DNA from: Ooceraea biroi
Taxonomy: Eukaryota; Arthropoda; Insecta; Hymenoptera; Formicidae
NCBI RefSeq assembly: GCF_003672135.1
Contig: NC_039510.1
Location: 14,322,001-14,386,000 of the forward strand
Direction of reading: 5' to 3'
DNA: 64,000 nt
How positions within the stretch are numbered: position 1 is the first letter of the stretch; each line of letters opens with the position of its first letter. A model generated the notes under the pieces. The model was not told the DNA's origin. It did no database searches and saw nothing but the letters and a program-made list of their open reading frames with translations. This document shows positions 50,855 to 62,396 of the stretch, in pieces. A program made the position numbers and the translations under genes.

Positions 50855-51087
50855 TGTTGGCAGCGTTTTTGTCACCTTTCTTTTGCTTACTCGGGTTTTT
50901 GGAGTTGTTTGCTCTACGCATCGCGTTCGTGCCTTGCGAATTTCAGTGCAGCGGAACTGTTGCTTGCAGTCCGCTGACACAGCATAAATAGTTGCACATT
51001 TTGTAAATAAATAAATTGTGCCGTTATCAGTGCTCGTTTTGACTCGCGAACTCTATCTATCTCGCAAATCTACCGAACTCGAACACA
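50855..51087 (+). repeat. Possible solo LTR
   Basis: The segment starts tgttggcagcg and ends cgaacaca, so it has TG...CA ends. It contains a TATA-like word (ataaatag near 50987) followed by closely spaced aataaa-type words, as in an LTR with promoter and polyadenylation signal. The tgttggcagcg start recalls BEL/Pao LTRs of insects. No flanking duplication and no second LTR or internal retroelement sequence was found, so the boundaries and the call are tentative. Confidence 0.25.
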
Positions 51088-53109
51088 TGCATGCCCCGCT
51101 ATCGGCATGGGGAGAACGTCACGTCGCATAAATCGCGTATGCACATCGGCGCGAAGATATTAATGCACCGCACGCAACTCGGTGCGTGCGTGCCGCGTGC
51201 ACGCGTCCACGATTTTCTCCGTGCATTTCCACGTGTCTTTTTGCTGGGCGTTTTTGTGGTCGCGCGCGGTCGCTAGCGCGATCCCGACGTCTTTATCGCT
51301 GCCGTGTTACATGACGGGTTCAACGCACCCTTCGGTTGCTACCGTCCCGTTGATTAACCCTTTCAACGCCAATGGCATTGCGCGGCGAGTCGCGGCAATT
51401 TATGCGCATACATTTCAGTCGCGCGCCGGATTTCGCCGTTTTCTTCGTCATCCCTTATCCACCGCGAGCTCGAGCACCGGAGGACAGACGTGAAGGTAAC
51501 AGGGTGTGCTTAGCGTGGCTCAAGTAAATAAGTTCTAGTCGCGCTGTAACTCCGGTTGCGTGATTCCGAGCAGATACGTGTGCGGTGGATACGTTAACAC
51601 ATTTATATTTATTGTTATTATCAAATGTACGTGGCCCTGCGCGCGCGTATATTTACAGCGTCTGGGAGATATATTTTCGACGTTTGAAAATATATGAGCT
51701 GAATCCTCAGAAATATACTCTATTGAAGTTATCGGACAGCACTTATCAAAAATGTTGTGACATTTGTTAAAGTGTCATGAATGTCACTTCTAAAATTTGT
51801 CCACGGTCTTTTTCGGGCAACGGTTTCAAATTAATTGTCCGTTCGCTAAAGATATTCGAGAGATATTTAAGGATATTCGAAATCATCAAAAAAGACGAGC
51901 ACAAAATGTTACAACTTTTTTATTGCGAAACTTTTTGTGTAGTCGTTGAAACATTTGCAGAGGTTTGCTAGCTAGTGTGTGTCCACATCTAAATGTCGCG
52001 AGCGAAATCGTCCATTTTTATTAGCACAACGCAATGTATTTCCATACGAAACGCACATCGCTCATTCTTATCCATTGCGTGACCAATTCATCACGCGTGC
52101 TCCAGCACTTCGTCGTGGTCTCTGAGTAACCTTACTTGTCTTAACACGCAGGTGCACCCCTTCCCTTTAGATATTTCCCCGTATTTTTGCCACGGCATTA
52201 CCCGTCATTTACGATCCTTTTCTCCTGCGTGGAAGAAGATTACTCGAGGGACTGCTCGAGCGGGAAACGCCTCGCAGCACGCCAAATATCAAACGTGCTG
52301 GGTTTTATTGGCAGTGTCATTATATATACGTTTCAAAAAAGCATAAGCACATAAAAGCTTCCATAAGACTTTAGAAATATATAACTACAAAAACTTGAAT
52401 ATAATAAAAAATTATATATTTCTGAAAAATCACATTATTGTTTCTTCAGATATTTTCGAAGTGTCTCATATAGCGCATATGGATTTACTTGAACGGTCAG
52501 CAGCACATTATCTCTAACGCTCAATTCGATCTTGTGATTGCTAATCAGTGAAAACAAATCGATGATGTCATTCTATTTAATAACAACGTCTTTAGCACTC
52601 TTTATAATCCACGCTGCGTTATAATTGTGCTAAGCGCAAGATCTTACGATTATCTGCCAATTATCGAAACACGTGATATTATATAATACATGTCAATCAT
52701 TAATTAATTGATGAAATCGGATGATCGAAGGCCGCTTGCTCATCCCCGTTACAAGAGCTCTCGCGGGCAGAGCGATATCGAAAGCGATTGTGCTTGATAA
52801 TAGAAAAGTACTCGCTCAGCGAACTCGTCGTTACTGTTAAACAACGAAATTCATCCACTCGCTCTTTTCCAAACCCTGCACTTCATATCCCAGATTCGAG
52901 ATAGTTCCAATCAAGACACGAGAACATTTCCGCATATCAGTGTAACACGTGCCGTTTTTTTAAAGTCGCAAATCGGCGTTTTTCTGTCGACGTTTATCCG
53001 ATCCGATAAATTTGCTGCTCGCCAAGTTTTGCGCGCAGCTCCTTCATCTATCATCGCACGTGTCCAGTTCGACTCTCGTTGACCGTGTCCCGTTTCGTCT
53101 CTGTTGCAG
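51088..53109. other. Noncoding stretch upstream of the first visible rhomboid exon
   Basis: No exon recognised. About 52340-52720 is AT-rich. The last bases form a normal acceptor: a pyrimidine-rich tract (tttcgtctctgttgcag) ending at 53109. At least this terminal part is therefore intron of the rhomboid gene. Confidence 0.5.
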
Positions 53110-53252
53110 CTGGGTTTCTTCACGTATTACACAGTGGCGATGGGCGAGGTGAATACCTCGGGGCCGGTGCCGATCGACAGTGTCTTCATCTACAGGCCGG
53201 ACAAGCGGCTGGAGCTCTGGAGGTTCGCTTTCTACATGTTCCTGCACGCTGG
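53110..53252 (+). CDS. Rhomboid-family intramembrane protease, internal exon A
   Basis: Rhomboids are polytopic membrane serine proteases; the Drosophila Rhomboid group cuts EGF-receptor ligand precursors in the secretory pathway. This 143-nt exon encodes 47 residues plus two bases. It starts in the end of TM1 (LGFFTYYTVAMG), continues through the L1 loop (GPVPIDSVFIYRPDKRLELW) with the conserved WR pair, and enters TM2 (FYMFLHAG). Acceptor ttgcag ends at 53109 and donor GTAAGT starts at 53253; the split codon GG|G (phase 2) joins exactly to the exon at 62284. The IYRPDKR..WRF signature places it near insect Rhomboid/Stet and vertebrate RHBDL proteins; I cannot choose the paralogue. The upstream exon with the cytoplasmic N-terminus and the start of TM1 was not found in this window. 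Partial gene. Confidence 0.95.
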
Positions 53253-53821
53253 GTAAGTTATTGTTCATGTTACTCTTTCTCTTTTACGTGAGCCTCTTTC
53301 AGGTTTACACGGTGCTGACGTGTTGCGCCACGTTTTCAATATTCTCGCGATCGTCTTCAATCTTATTTATGGAAACATCTGTTTACTCTTTCTCCTTCCT
53401 ATCCACCCTTCTCTCCCTTCAAACCTTCTGCCTCGCTTGCCATTTGCGTCGAGATGCTGCCGGTCCCGCGTGGTTCGATCGCAATTAGTCGGATCGTGAT
53501 TGCTCGGACGCTGGACTTGGACTTGGCGAACGTCGATGATGCTGGATCAGTCTGAGTGCGTATTCCCTTTCCCTTTCATGCTTCACGATTCCGGCCGCTC
53601 ATAATTACAAACGCACGAGAGTCTCGCGTGAATACACGGCGCACTCGCATCCGGCGGGCACTCGCGGCTTCACTCTCCGATAATATCGGGTCTCTCGATC
53701 GAGCCCCGCGCTGTCCTCGCGCGCCTGCCATTCGATAGAGTGCACCGGCAACTCGATTCTCTTCTCGCTCCGTGATACGCAAGTGCGTCGTTAATTTTCC
53801 ACATCGCCATCACGGAGTGAT

Positions 53822-53869
53822 AGAGAGAAAGAGAGGCAGAGAGAGAGAGAGAGAGAGGGAGAGGGAGAT
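53822..53869. repeat. (GA)n microsatellite in the rhomboid intron
   Basis: A purine-rich GA dinucleotide run with several interruptions. Confidence 0.9.
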
Positions 53870-54980
53870 GTAATACGAGCGCGCATTTGCCTTCATATCG
53901 CGTGCGCGATGCGATTTTACGTAACATCCTGCACCACGTTTTTCTCGTGCTAATGGATGCGAGAGCAGATCTGCGTCAGCGCGTGTTCGAATTATCGAGG
54001 GGTGTCGCCGACGATGTCGCGACTGGAAAAAAATATGGGCGAGCAATGGCCGATGGTCGAATTTTAGAGCAGTGTTCATCGCGCATTTCTTTTTTTACAT
54101 TATCACGAAAAGTGCAACGCCGAGCACTCTTGACTCGCTTGTTCTTCAATTGTTGGCCGGTAATAAGTTTTCTATCGTGTGTAAATACGGCTTCGACCAT
54201 CCGTTGTTAGAAACGACACGCGATATCGAGAATACTCGTTGTCGTGAACGCGAAACTATATTGCGATATTATCGTACCGTAATCGCGGTGTCGCGAGTCG
54301 TAATATCGGGAGAAAAAGAGAGAGAGAAAGAGATCGACGACGACGACAACGACGATGCGGCGCCGCGCGAATTATTACGATTATGGCAGTGCAAAAGAGT
54401 GATCAAGATAAACCACGTCTTGCCGCGCTCTTTCATCCTTTTTCCTTTCCGTCGCGTTTGCAGAATCAACGTGCTTCTGCGTCTCGTGCGTGCGCTGCAT
54501 TTATGTCCCATCTAATCTATAGTTCGGGCCAGTTTTACTGCCAAAAGGGGACCTGATATCATCTTTCGTGTTTTATCAATAATGGAGGACGCAACGTACA
54601 CATATGGGTCTAACGAAATGTTAGAAGATACAACATAAAGTTTTAGGAAAATATAAAAGAGGTCGCGTCATTTAAAAACATCTCTTTCTCTTTTACTCAA
54701 AATCACGTGAAACAAACAATTACCGAAAATTTGTCGCGATGAAAATCACAGAAAATGACACTCGCAGTTTACCGCAACAAAATAGATACGATCTTGTGCA
54801 ATTTCATTCGCCACTCATTCGCCGTCCATCATGGACACTAGCGTTAGATCAGATCACTCCATCAGCTAATTCCATTCCTTGCGGCGACGTATCGTCACAC
54901 TCTCGCATCGATTTAATTCGGGCGGTGGTGGGAAACGAAATTGGGCGAGCGTTCGAGCACGCGTTGCGCTCCCACGCCGC

Positions 54981-54984
54981 AGAG

Positions 54985-55019
<35 letters not shown>
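54981..55019. repeat. (GA)n microsatellite in the rhomboid intron
   Basis: A near-pure AG run after a short A-rich interruption. Open frames crossing it on both strands (54739-55128 + and 54866-55249 -) are compositional. Confidence 0.9.
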
Positions 55020-55023
<4 letters not shown>

Positions 55024-56672
55024 AGTGAGAGGAAACAAGAAGACGCGCAGGTAGCAGTTTTCTCCGTTCACGACTGTTTTTCCACCGTGCTTTTCCTTCC
55101 TCCCCTTTTTTCCGTTCACTCCTTTTAGGGTGATTTTCCACTCTCTCTCCTTGTCTCCATTCTTCTATTCTTCTTGATGGTTTTTGCAATTTTCTCTTAC
55201 CGTCTCCTCTTTTCCATCCCCGACGTTTCTCCGAACGTACTGTTTCCAACCCTCCGTTGTTTCCTTCCGCCCTAAGAGAAGAGAAAAAGAGGCCGGGGGA
55301 GACGAGGCTGCGGCCGAGTGCGCCCGGTCCCTTTCTTTTTCTCTCTCTTTCTTCGACGGGATAGAAGTTTTCAGCGCGCGAAGCTCTCTAAATTATTCAT
55401 GGAGACGCTAGATAAGGCGATCGTTTTCCCTACGTGCGTATGGAAAGGGCGATAAGAGTGACCCCGCTCTGCTGGTTTCTCCTCCTTCGTGGAGAACGTG
55501 CATTCGCCCAGTCTTCGTCTCTCTTCTCTTCTTTCATTCTATCACTTTTCTCCACCTTCTGTTATTTTATTCTCACTCTCCCTCGGTATTCTTTTCTGAT
55601 GAGATTTTCGTATTTATTCTGTCCCTGCTACTCTTGTTCTGTCGAGCATTTCGTACGGTTCGGGCTTCAAAGCTCGAACCTTAAATCGTTCGAAGCAGCG
55701 TTTTTTATCAATAGCTTGAATGCGGTCCAGTTGCGCTCGCATTTGCCGTGTCTTTCACTGTTACTAATACCAGTAACGTCGCGTAGCATTTTACTCTCAC
55801 TGCGTTGCTCGAACGGGACTCCACAGAGAAATAAACTTTGTGTCTGCTCTTCTCTCTTAAACTCCTGTCCCAGCCAGAATTCGTCTTTCTTTTCACCGGC
55901 TCCCTTTTCCACCGATCTATGTTCTTTCTGTGAAGCCTTATCGCGGCTGTTGCGTTATTAATGCGAGCAGCACCCCGTGTGCGTCCATCATTTCTACAAG
56001 CATCACGTGGATCCCGAAAGAGCACGTGGATCTCGGAAACCGCGCGAGATATGTGATAACGCTCGGTAAGTCGAAGATAAATTTCGATGAATTCGTCGTG
56101 GTGGAACGAACTGCCGGGGAGGAAGGCTCTTTGTACATGCGAGGCGCGGGGGTATGTGCAGATACGTTTAAAAATTAAGTCTCATGAATGTCCTCGTGGA
56201 ATTTCACTTGTCGCGCGGTGGTGCAAAGTTAATAAAGTTAATAAAGATCTTGATTTCGACGTGCGCCTTCGGTACCGATCGGCAGCACGCATCGATGATT
56301 CAAATGATCGGAACGACCGCACGTGGCGAGCATCGTTACGCTAATTGGCATAAATCGGGGTTGCGATAAGGGGTGCCCTCGATATAATGCATCGACCGTG
56401 ACACACGAGAGCCGCCAGGCGAAGCCAAAAGCGCGATCCATAATCGACGCCCCGTAAAAAGCCCGACGCTTCAGCCGAGCGACAGGCGATTAATTATAAA
56501 AACAAGATGGCCCGCGCTATCGAGCGCCTTTTTCCATCTCCGCGTAACGCCCGTTACCTCCGGCAGACGTTATCGAGCTTCCTCCGTTATTAATGTGAAA
56601 ACTGTCTCTGCCGTCGTGTTCCGAAATCCTGTCTCTGTCCCTGTTTCTCTCAGCCTTCCCCCAGTCCCTCCC

Positions 56673-56699
56673 CCCTCTCTCTCTCTCTCGCGCGCTCTC
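56673..56699. repeat. (CT)n microsatellite in the rhomboid intron
   Basis: A C run followed by (CT)n and a short CGCG interruption. Confidence 0.85.
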
Positions 56700-59600
56700 T
56701 TACTCTTGCTCTGTCCCCTTTTCTTCTTTGTGTTCGGCGCGGTGCCGTGAGAAAGCCGGAAGCGCGGAAAAATCGAGACAATCGCCGGTAATTGCGGGAA
56801 GTCGACGCGCGGCAGCGTTGTCGGAGCTAGCACAATGGTATCGCCGAGTCCGCGAAAATACGAGTCCACGTCGAAAGGATAGCGTCGCCCGAGACAAGAC
56901 ACGCTTCCGCGTTTCGTCGCTTCCGTGGTGTATCGATTCGCGCGAATCAAGCTCGGATTCAGCGAGGAACGCCTCGTCGCGCCCGAATTGTCGTCGGACA
57001 CTCGCGAGTCCTGCGCTCGAGGAAAAAAAGAGAAGGAAGAAGAAAAAAAAGAAAAAAAGGAAGAAACTCCGCTCTCTCGAGGGATCGTCCCAGATTCCTC
57101 GGGAGGAATCGCGACGAGGGATTCTTATTTCCTCCGATAAATGGTTCCTCTCGAGTCGACGACGAGAGGACTACCGCGTCGCGCCGCGACGCGACGCGCC
57201 GTCGTCTTTCCCGCGACGGCGCCTCGCGGACGTGACGTCTCTTGGGCTTCGTAAATCATTCCGAAGTTTCCGACTATGCGGAGGCAGTTGTGGATGGGGG
57301 GGAAAAAGGAGTACGCCCGCGAATCTCCCGACTCGTAACTCAATTTAAATAACGATGTCCATGCCGTCGTCGGCACTGCTGTCGTCCGCGTAAGCCGCCG
57401 ATGCGGCATTATGCATGCGCGACGAGCGCGACGGCACACCATTATGCCGCGAGTCCTTCTAATGTCGCATAAACGCGCTGGAGGGCTGCGTCCCTTAATA
57501 TCGCCAAGGCGATACCCTGTGCGCGCACCACGTGGACCGAAACTTTCGCTAAGCCTCCCTCAGCCCTCCCACGCGAATGAAAATTCTCGTTGAAGGCTGC
57601 CGAACAGACTGCACGCGCGATTACGTTCAGTATCTCGTCCCCTTCTTGGAGAAAGGAGGCGAAATTTAATCGTCGTGCTGTGCGATCAGTCGCCGAAATG
57701 TCACTTGCGAGAACCAGCGATACACACATTTCGCATCTCGATAATTACATCTTGGATTAATTAATCGATTTTGAAAGATAGGAAAAGATAAGATGTTTAA
57801 TTGCACTTTGGAGGTGCGAAACTCGCCTTTTCGTTCGCTCATAATTCCGAAGGGAACCGTGCCGGTGCCGGGACATTTCAGTCGACGCGAGATCGACGGC
57901 TAAATTGGTCAAAGGGCCCATTCGCCGGAATTACGATTGGAGTCTCTCCGGGACACACCCGCGCGCACAGGATCGCCGACTGCTGAGACATCACTCCCGA
58001 CACTCGCTCGTCCACGCCTTCGTCTCTCGCGTAAGTAAGAAGTTTTCGGCGCGTAATTAACTGCTAGCAAGTAGTTTGCAGGCGCTGACGAAACCACTTG
58101 CGCTCCGTAGAACATTAGAGTCAACTTGCCCGGGAACTTTATCCCCTCGTTTTCGCTCCGTACGAAGTTACCAGCACCGAGTGCGCCCGATAATACTTTC
58201 GATCTGCATACGCGATCCCGGCTTTCCACGAATTATCGCGAATTGTCGGATAGGATTGAATTAAGCGCAATCGGCTGCCAAAAGTGTGGGGAACGTCGGG
58301 GACGTACCGGTCTCATTACTTCGTCGCGCAAAACCCGCTTCTCCGCTTCTGCCTTCCTCGCATTGAATCTTAATTTCTTCTGCTATTATTCGATTCCCTC
58401 GCGCGAACGTGAAGCCACCTTTCTCTTTGGCGAAAATTTCAAGGAGAGCGTGTGATTGGGGTTTAAACTAGTCACAAGTATCTTCGTGGCGAAATCTCAA
58501 ATTGTAATTCGAGCGAGGTGCGATATACGTAACATTGGCGGAACCGAGTGAGACAAGAATATTTTCAAGCTTTTAAATGACGATTCTCGTAAAGTCCACC
58601 CTCGGAAAATCGCTCGGTATTTTTGGCATACTAAGTCCGCGGGTATCGATCGCATCGTGATTCATAGTAAGTACTCGCAATCGTGGAAATTGGAAAGGCG
58701 TAAGACGGTTCGTCGGTCCTTCTCCCCATTCGAGCGACACGACGAAAACGATAAGACGAATAGATATCCGTCGTAGAAGGCCCGGTTACCGTCATTCGTA
58801 TTCGTCGAATGGAAATTCGACCCTCGGACGGCGACGCCACCGTCTCCTTCGTCGTCGCGGGCCGAAACAGATGGCGAGGGAAAAGGTAAAAAGGTTCTTT
58901 GCTAGAGGGATAATCCTCACGCGGAAACTGGGAGATCCGTCGTAATTCGTTCGCCGACACAATGCCCGAGATTCGTCTAATTGGTATCCAATTAATCGAA
59001 ATTGGCGCGAGTCGGTCCGAGAACCTTATCGTGACTCGAATGTCTTCCCTGAGCAGCTTTTGCTCGAATGCTCAGGTCATTGTTCGAAGATAGATCATAT
59101 TTAATGGAGCGGGTCGCTCGCTTGTAATGATTCTGTTAGTATTAATTTATGCGCCTGGCACGACTTTTCTGGTTATTCGCGGTGTGTGTTGCGGTGAAAC
59201 TCAACAAATCGTATTGATTGCATTATTAGTAGCTGTACAAAATTATTAATGAAGTCGATAAACATAAAAAATTTATATGTCGTTCCATACAATCTTCGAC
59301 AGTCTCATGGGCACGTGACATAATGAACGAGAAATATTTTATATATCTCGGATCGATAAAAATTATTTCAAGTTCCCACAACTCGAAGCTCGAGCTGTTA
59401 TAGTTCCAGACTCAAATGACCCAAAAAATTCGAACAAGTTACTGCTAATAGTTTCCACTCGAAGCTCGAATTTCAAAGTCGCTAATAAAAAAATTGGTTC
59501 TTACGGGAAGATAACTATAAATTTTACCGCGACCGTCGAGACAAACGAGATCTTATGATAGCGCCCGGTAGAAAATCGAAAAGCGCTAACGCGCAGAGGG

Positions 59601-62283
59601 GTCCAATCGAAGTTTCATCGGTGGGGTAGCACATCGACGGCATGGGGCCGGGAATTTACGGACCTGCCGGCGCCCAGCGCCGCGACGCCTTCTTACGCGC
59701 CTTCCATTTCGATGATTGCATTCTGAAAACGTATCGACGCTCATACATCACGTCTGTCCCGACGCGGTGGCGGCGACCTCCGGTTTTCCGCCCCCGCGAT
59801 CGGGACATCGGCATTTGCATTCGGACGGCAACGAGGCGGCAAGAAACCCGTTGGAATTCCGAGCGTCGATTTAATTCTGACCTAATCACGGCTACCTTCT
59901 CTTTCTCTCTTTCTCCTCTCTGCTCGAGGCTTTCCTTTTTCTCTGGATCGACTTTGTTTCCCATCGACTTTTCCCCCGTGCGGGATGTGATGGGGTCTGA
60001 AGGGGGATTCCATGCAGGCCGTGGCATCCATTTCTGTCGATGTGACACAGCGACGATCGCCGACGCTCGCGAACGAATACTCGAGTGTTCAACGATCGCA
60101 TTCTTTCCGTTTGACCGCATTGCGGACGGCACGCACGACGACGATTAGACTTGTAGCCGATGCAAATTGGTCGCTTCCTAGGCGTACGTTCGCGACTACG
60201 GGACTACGGCACATGCAGGCTAATTCGTGGCCGATCGTGCTCCGATGCACAGGGAACGCTGCGGAATCGCCTCTCCTTCTGATTCGAGTCTTGTCTCGTG
60301 AGGAAAAATCCAGGGAGAGAGGCCCGTTAAACGAATACGCTTGAATTAGGAGAATAATTCTCAGGCTCGTATCTATCAGAGAACCGAGTAAAAGTGCTTG
60401 CTCTCTTTGAGATTTGTTTCTAAAAGCATTTATCTTTTCAAATTGTACGGTCTTACGATATGAATTTTTGCTGATTTTAGTCTGCGAAATAGATCGATGA
60501 TTAAAGCAAAGCAGAAATAGTAAGAAGATAAACTTCTGCATACGCTAAAAAATAAGAGAGCCGAAATGATAAACGGCAATACTTTCTAGAAGATGTATAA
60601 GAGTGTTTGCAACAAAATAAAATAATTTTTATAACAAAAATGAAATATTTTTATGAAATATAAATATATTTAATACAGTTCTATTGCACTGTAGTAGCTG
60701 TCTTTGTTTTATAATAAAAGACATACTGATATAGTTTTCGCCTGGATCGGCAACCTAGATCTCGCGATCGTCAATGCTGGAGTCTCGCTCCACGAGATTT
60801 TCCACGCTCTCGAGCGTGTGACAGGATAGATAAGAAAGGCGATCATTCTCCGCGGCGAGCTTAGAAAGTTCCTCCTTACACCGCGAGATAATATTCATAA
60901 TTGCTCTACAGCCCCCTTCCGCGCAGAGTTTTCTCGATAGCCACGGCCGGTCGACCGAATTACCCCGGGACCACCAATGTCTCGATCGTATCATCCACCC
61001 TTATCGCTCGCGCTTTATCTGCGCGTTGCCCTTGTTTCAGCCATCGCCGTCGAATCCTCCCTGAATTCTACCATCGAATCTCTCCGGCTTCTGCGGTAAT
61101 CTCAATCCGATGACGATCCGGAACGTACCGCGAGGCGGACGCTTATTTTCCCCTTTATAGGCGTTTTCGTCGCGCGCGCGAACTTTATGGGACCGCGGGT
61201 CCTCTTGCTTCCTCGCCGAGATTTATCGTCGACGTCGTCGTCGGTGCTCGGCCGAGAATCCTCTCGGCGAGACGTAATAATTAGTCGGCCGAAGTTTCGC
61301 GATAACGGCCGGGTATCGGATTTTCGTGCTTCTGCGGCCGAGAAGTCGCTGATAAAACTTTCCCTCCAACGGCGGCCTCGCGGTATCTCGCAATTATTTC
61401 ACTCGGCGGCAGCGGCGGTGGCGGTGACGGAGGTGCTCCTCGTAACCTTCCCTCCCCGAGCCGGAAACGACGCTTCAAGCGAATAAGAATATTGTTCGGC
61501 ACGGTCCGCTCCACCTTTCCCCGGCCGCGGGAGGGACGGAGAACCATAATTACGGTAATTCTCTCTCGGCCAGGTCGATAGTCACGAACGATAGTCGGAA
61601 TTCACGACGGAGTCGCAGTTTTGTCGCCTTTTCGACTTTTCCCGGCCGCGTCTGGGCCGTCTTTCGTCATCGAGTCTTATCTGGCGCGGCGAGGGAATCG
61701 CTAACGAGATGTTCCTAATTAAAACTACGGCCGACCGCCCGCGGGCCACGTTGTAATTCACGATTAACGTGACGGTCTCTCCTCCGCTGCGCGTATCTGT
61801 GCCGCGCTTCCGAGATCTTCGGCGACCAAACTTGCGTCGATATATTAACTTCGTGATGTGTTAAGTTCGCGATGGTTTCGCGGAAGAATCTTTCGCATAA
61901 TCATCTTGCACGACATGATATTTGCGTAAAAACGATATTGCAATACTCTCCGATAATTATTAATTCTTAAATAATTTTAACAAGCTCTGTTAAATATTTT
62001 TGTCTCTGTCAATATTGTTTTCGTATTTTCGATTTTGTAACGTTTATCGTGTTCACGATTGCATTGATGCTGCTGTATTGTACTAGTCTCAGATGAACTC
62101 GCGCTCAGTAATGGGTGCACACTGCAATACGTACCTATACGCGCTACAGAGCTTCAGCGAGTCCCGCACGCGTGCAAGCACGCCGTAATTGAATGAGAAA
62201 AATTGCCGGGGCATCGCGTTCCGGCGCGGGACAATCGACATGCCACGGTAATCTAAAACCTCGCGATTACTTCTCTTTTCCAG

Positions 62284-62396
62284 GTGGCTTCACCTGCTGT
62301 TTAACCTGGGGGTACAGGTGGTCGTGGGACTTCCCTTGGAAATGGTTCACGGAAGCCTGAGGATCGCCGCGGTTTACATGGCCGGGGTTCTTGCCG
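62284..62396 (+). CDS. Rhomboid-family intramembrane protease, internal exon B
   Basis: This 113-nt exon begins with the base that completes the Gly codon split from exon A, then encodes 37 residues and one further base. The joined reading runs HAGWLHLLFN and contains the TM2 HxxxN motif (His and Asn of HLLFN), which helps form the active site in rhomboids. GLPLEMVHGSLRI follows, then the start of TM3 (AAVYMAGVLAG). The acceptor is tttccag ending at 62283 and the donor GTGAGT begins at 62397, leaving phase 1. The match to the rhomboid signature (PLEMVHG..RI..VYMAGVLAG) is strong. The exons with the GxSG nucleophile serine and the catalytic His would follow downstream and are not in this window, so activity cannot be judged from here. 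Confidence 0.96.

Larger units (their letters stand above)
53253..62283 (+). other. 9,031-bp intron of the rhomboid gene
   Basis: A phase-2 intron with GTAAGT at the 5' end and a pyrimidine-rich acceptor (cttctcttttccag) at the 3' end. It contains (GA)n microsatellites at 53822-53869 and 54981-55019, (CT)n at about 56673-56699, pyrimidine-rich blocks at about 55060-55600, and a purine-rich Arg/Lys open frame at 56728-57348. TTCGAA-type words occur at about 59370-59490. CpG-rich blocks lie at about 56750-57450 and 61100-61850. No nested gene is recognised. Introns this long in developmental genes often hold enhancers, but I see no specific site cluster I can support. Confidence 0.85.

Noticed and set aside
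56728..57348. 206-codon frame rich in Arg, Lys and Ser
   Set aside because: It lies inside the rhomboid intron over purine-rich low-complexity DNA and has no recognisable domain.
59642..60148. Overlapping long frames on both strands (168 and 158 codons)
   Set aside because: Mirror-image open frames in GC-rich intron DNA are expected from composition; neither translation is recognisable.
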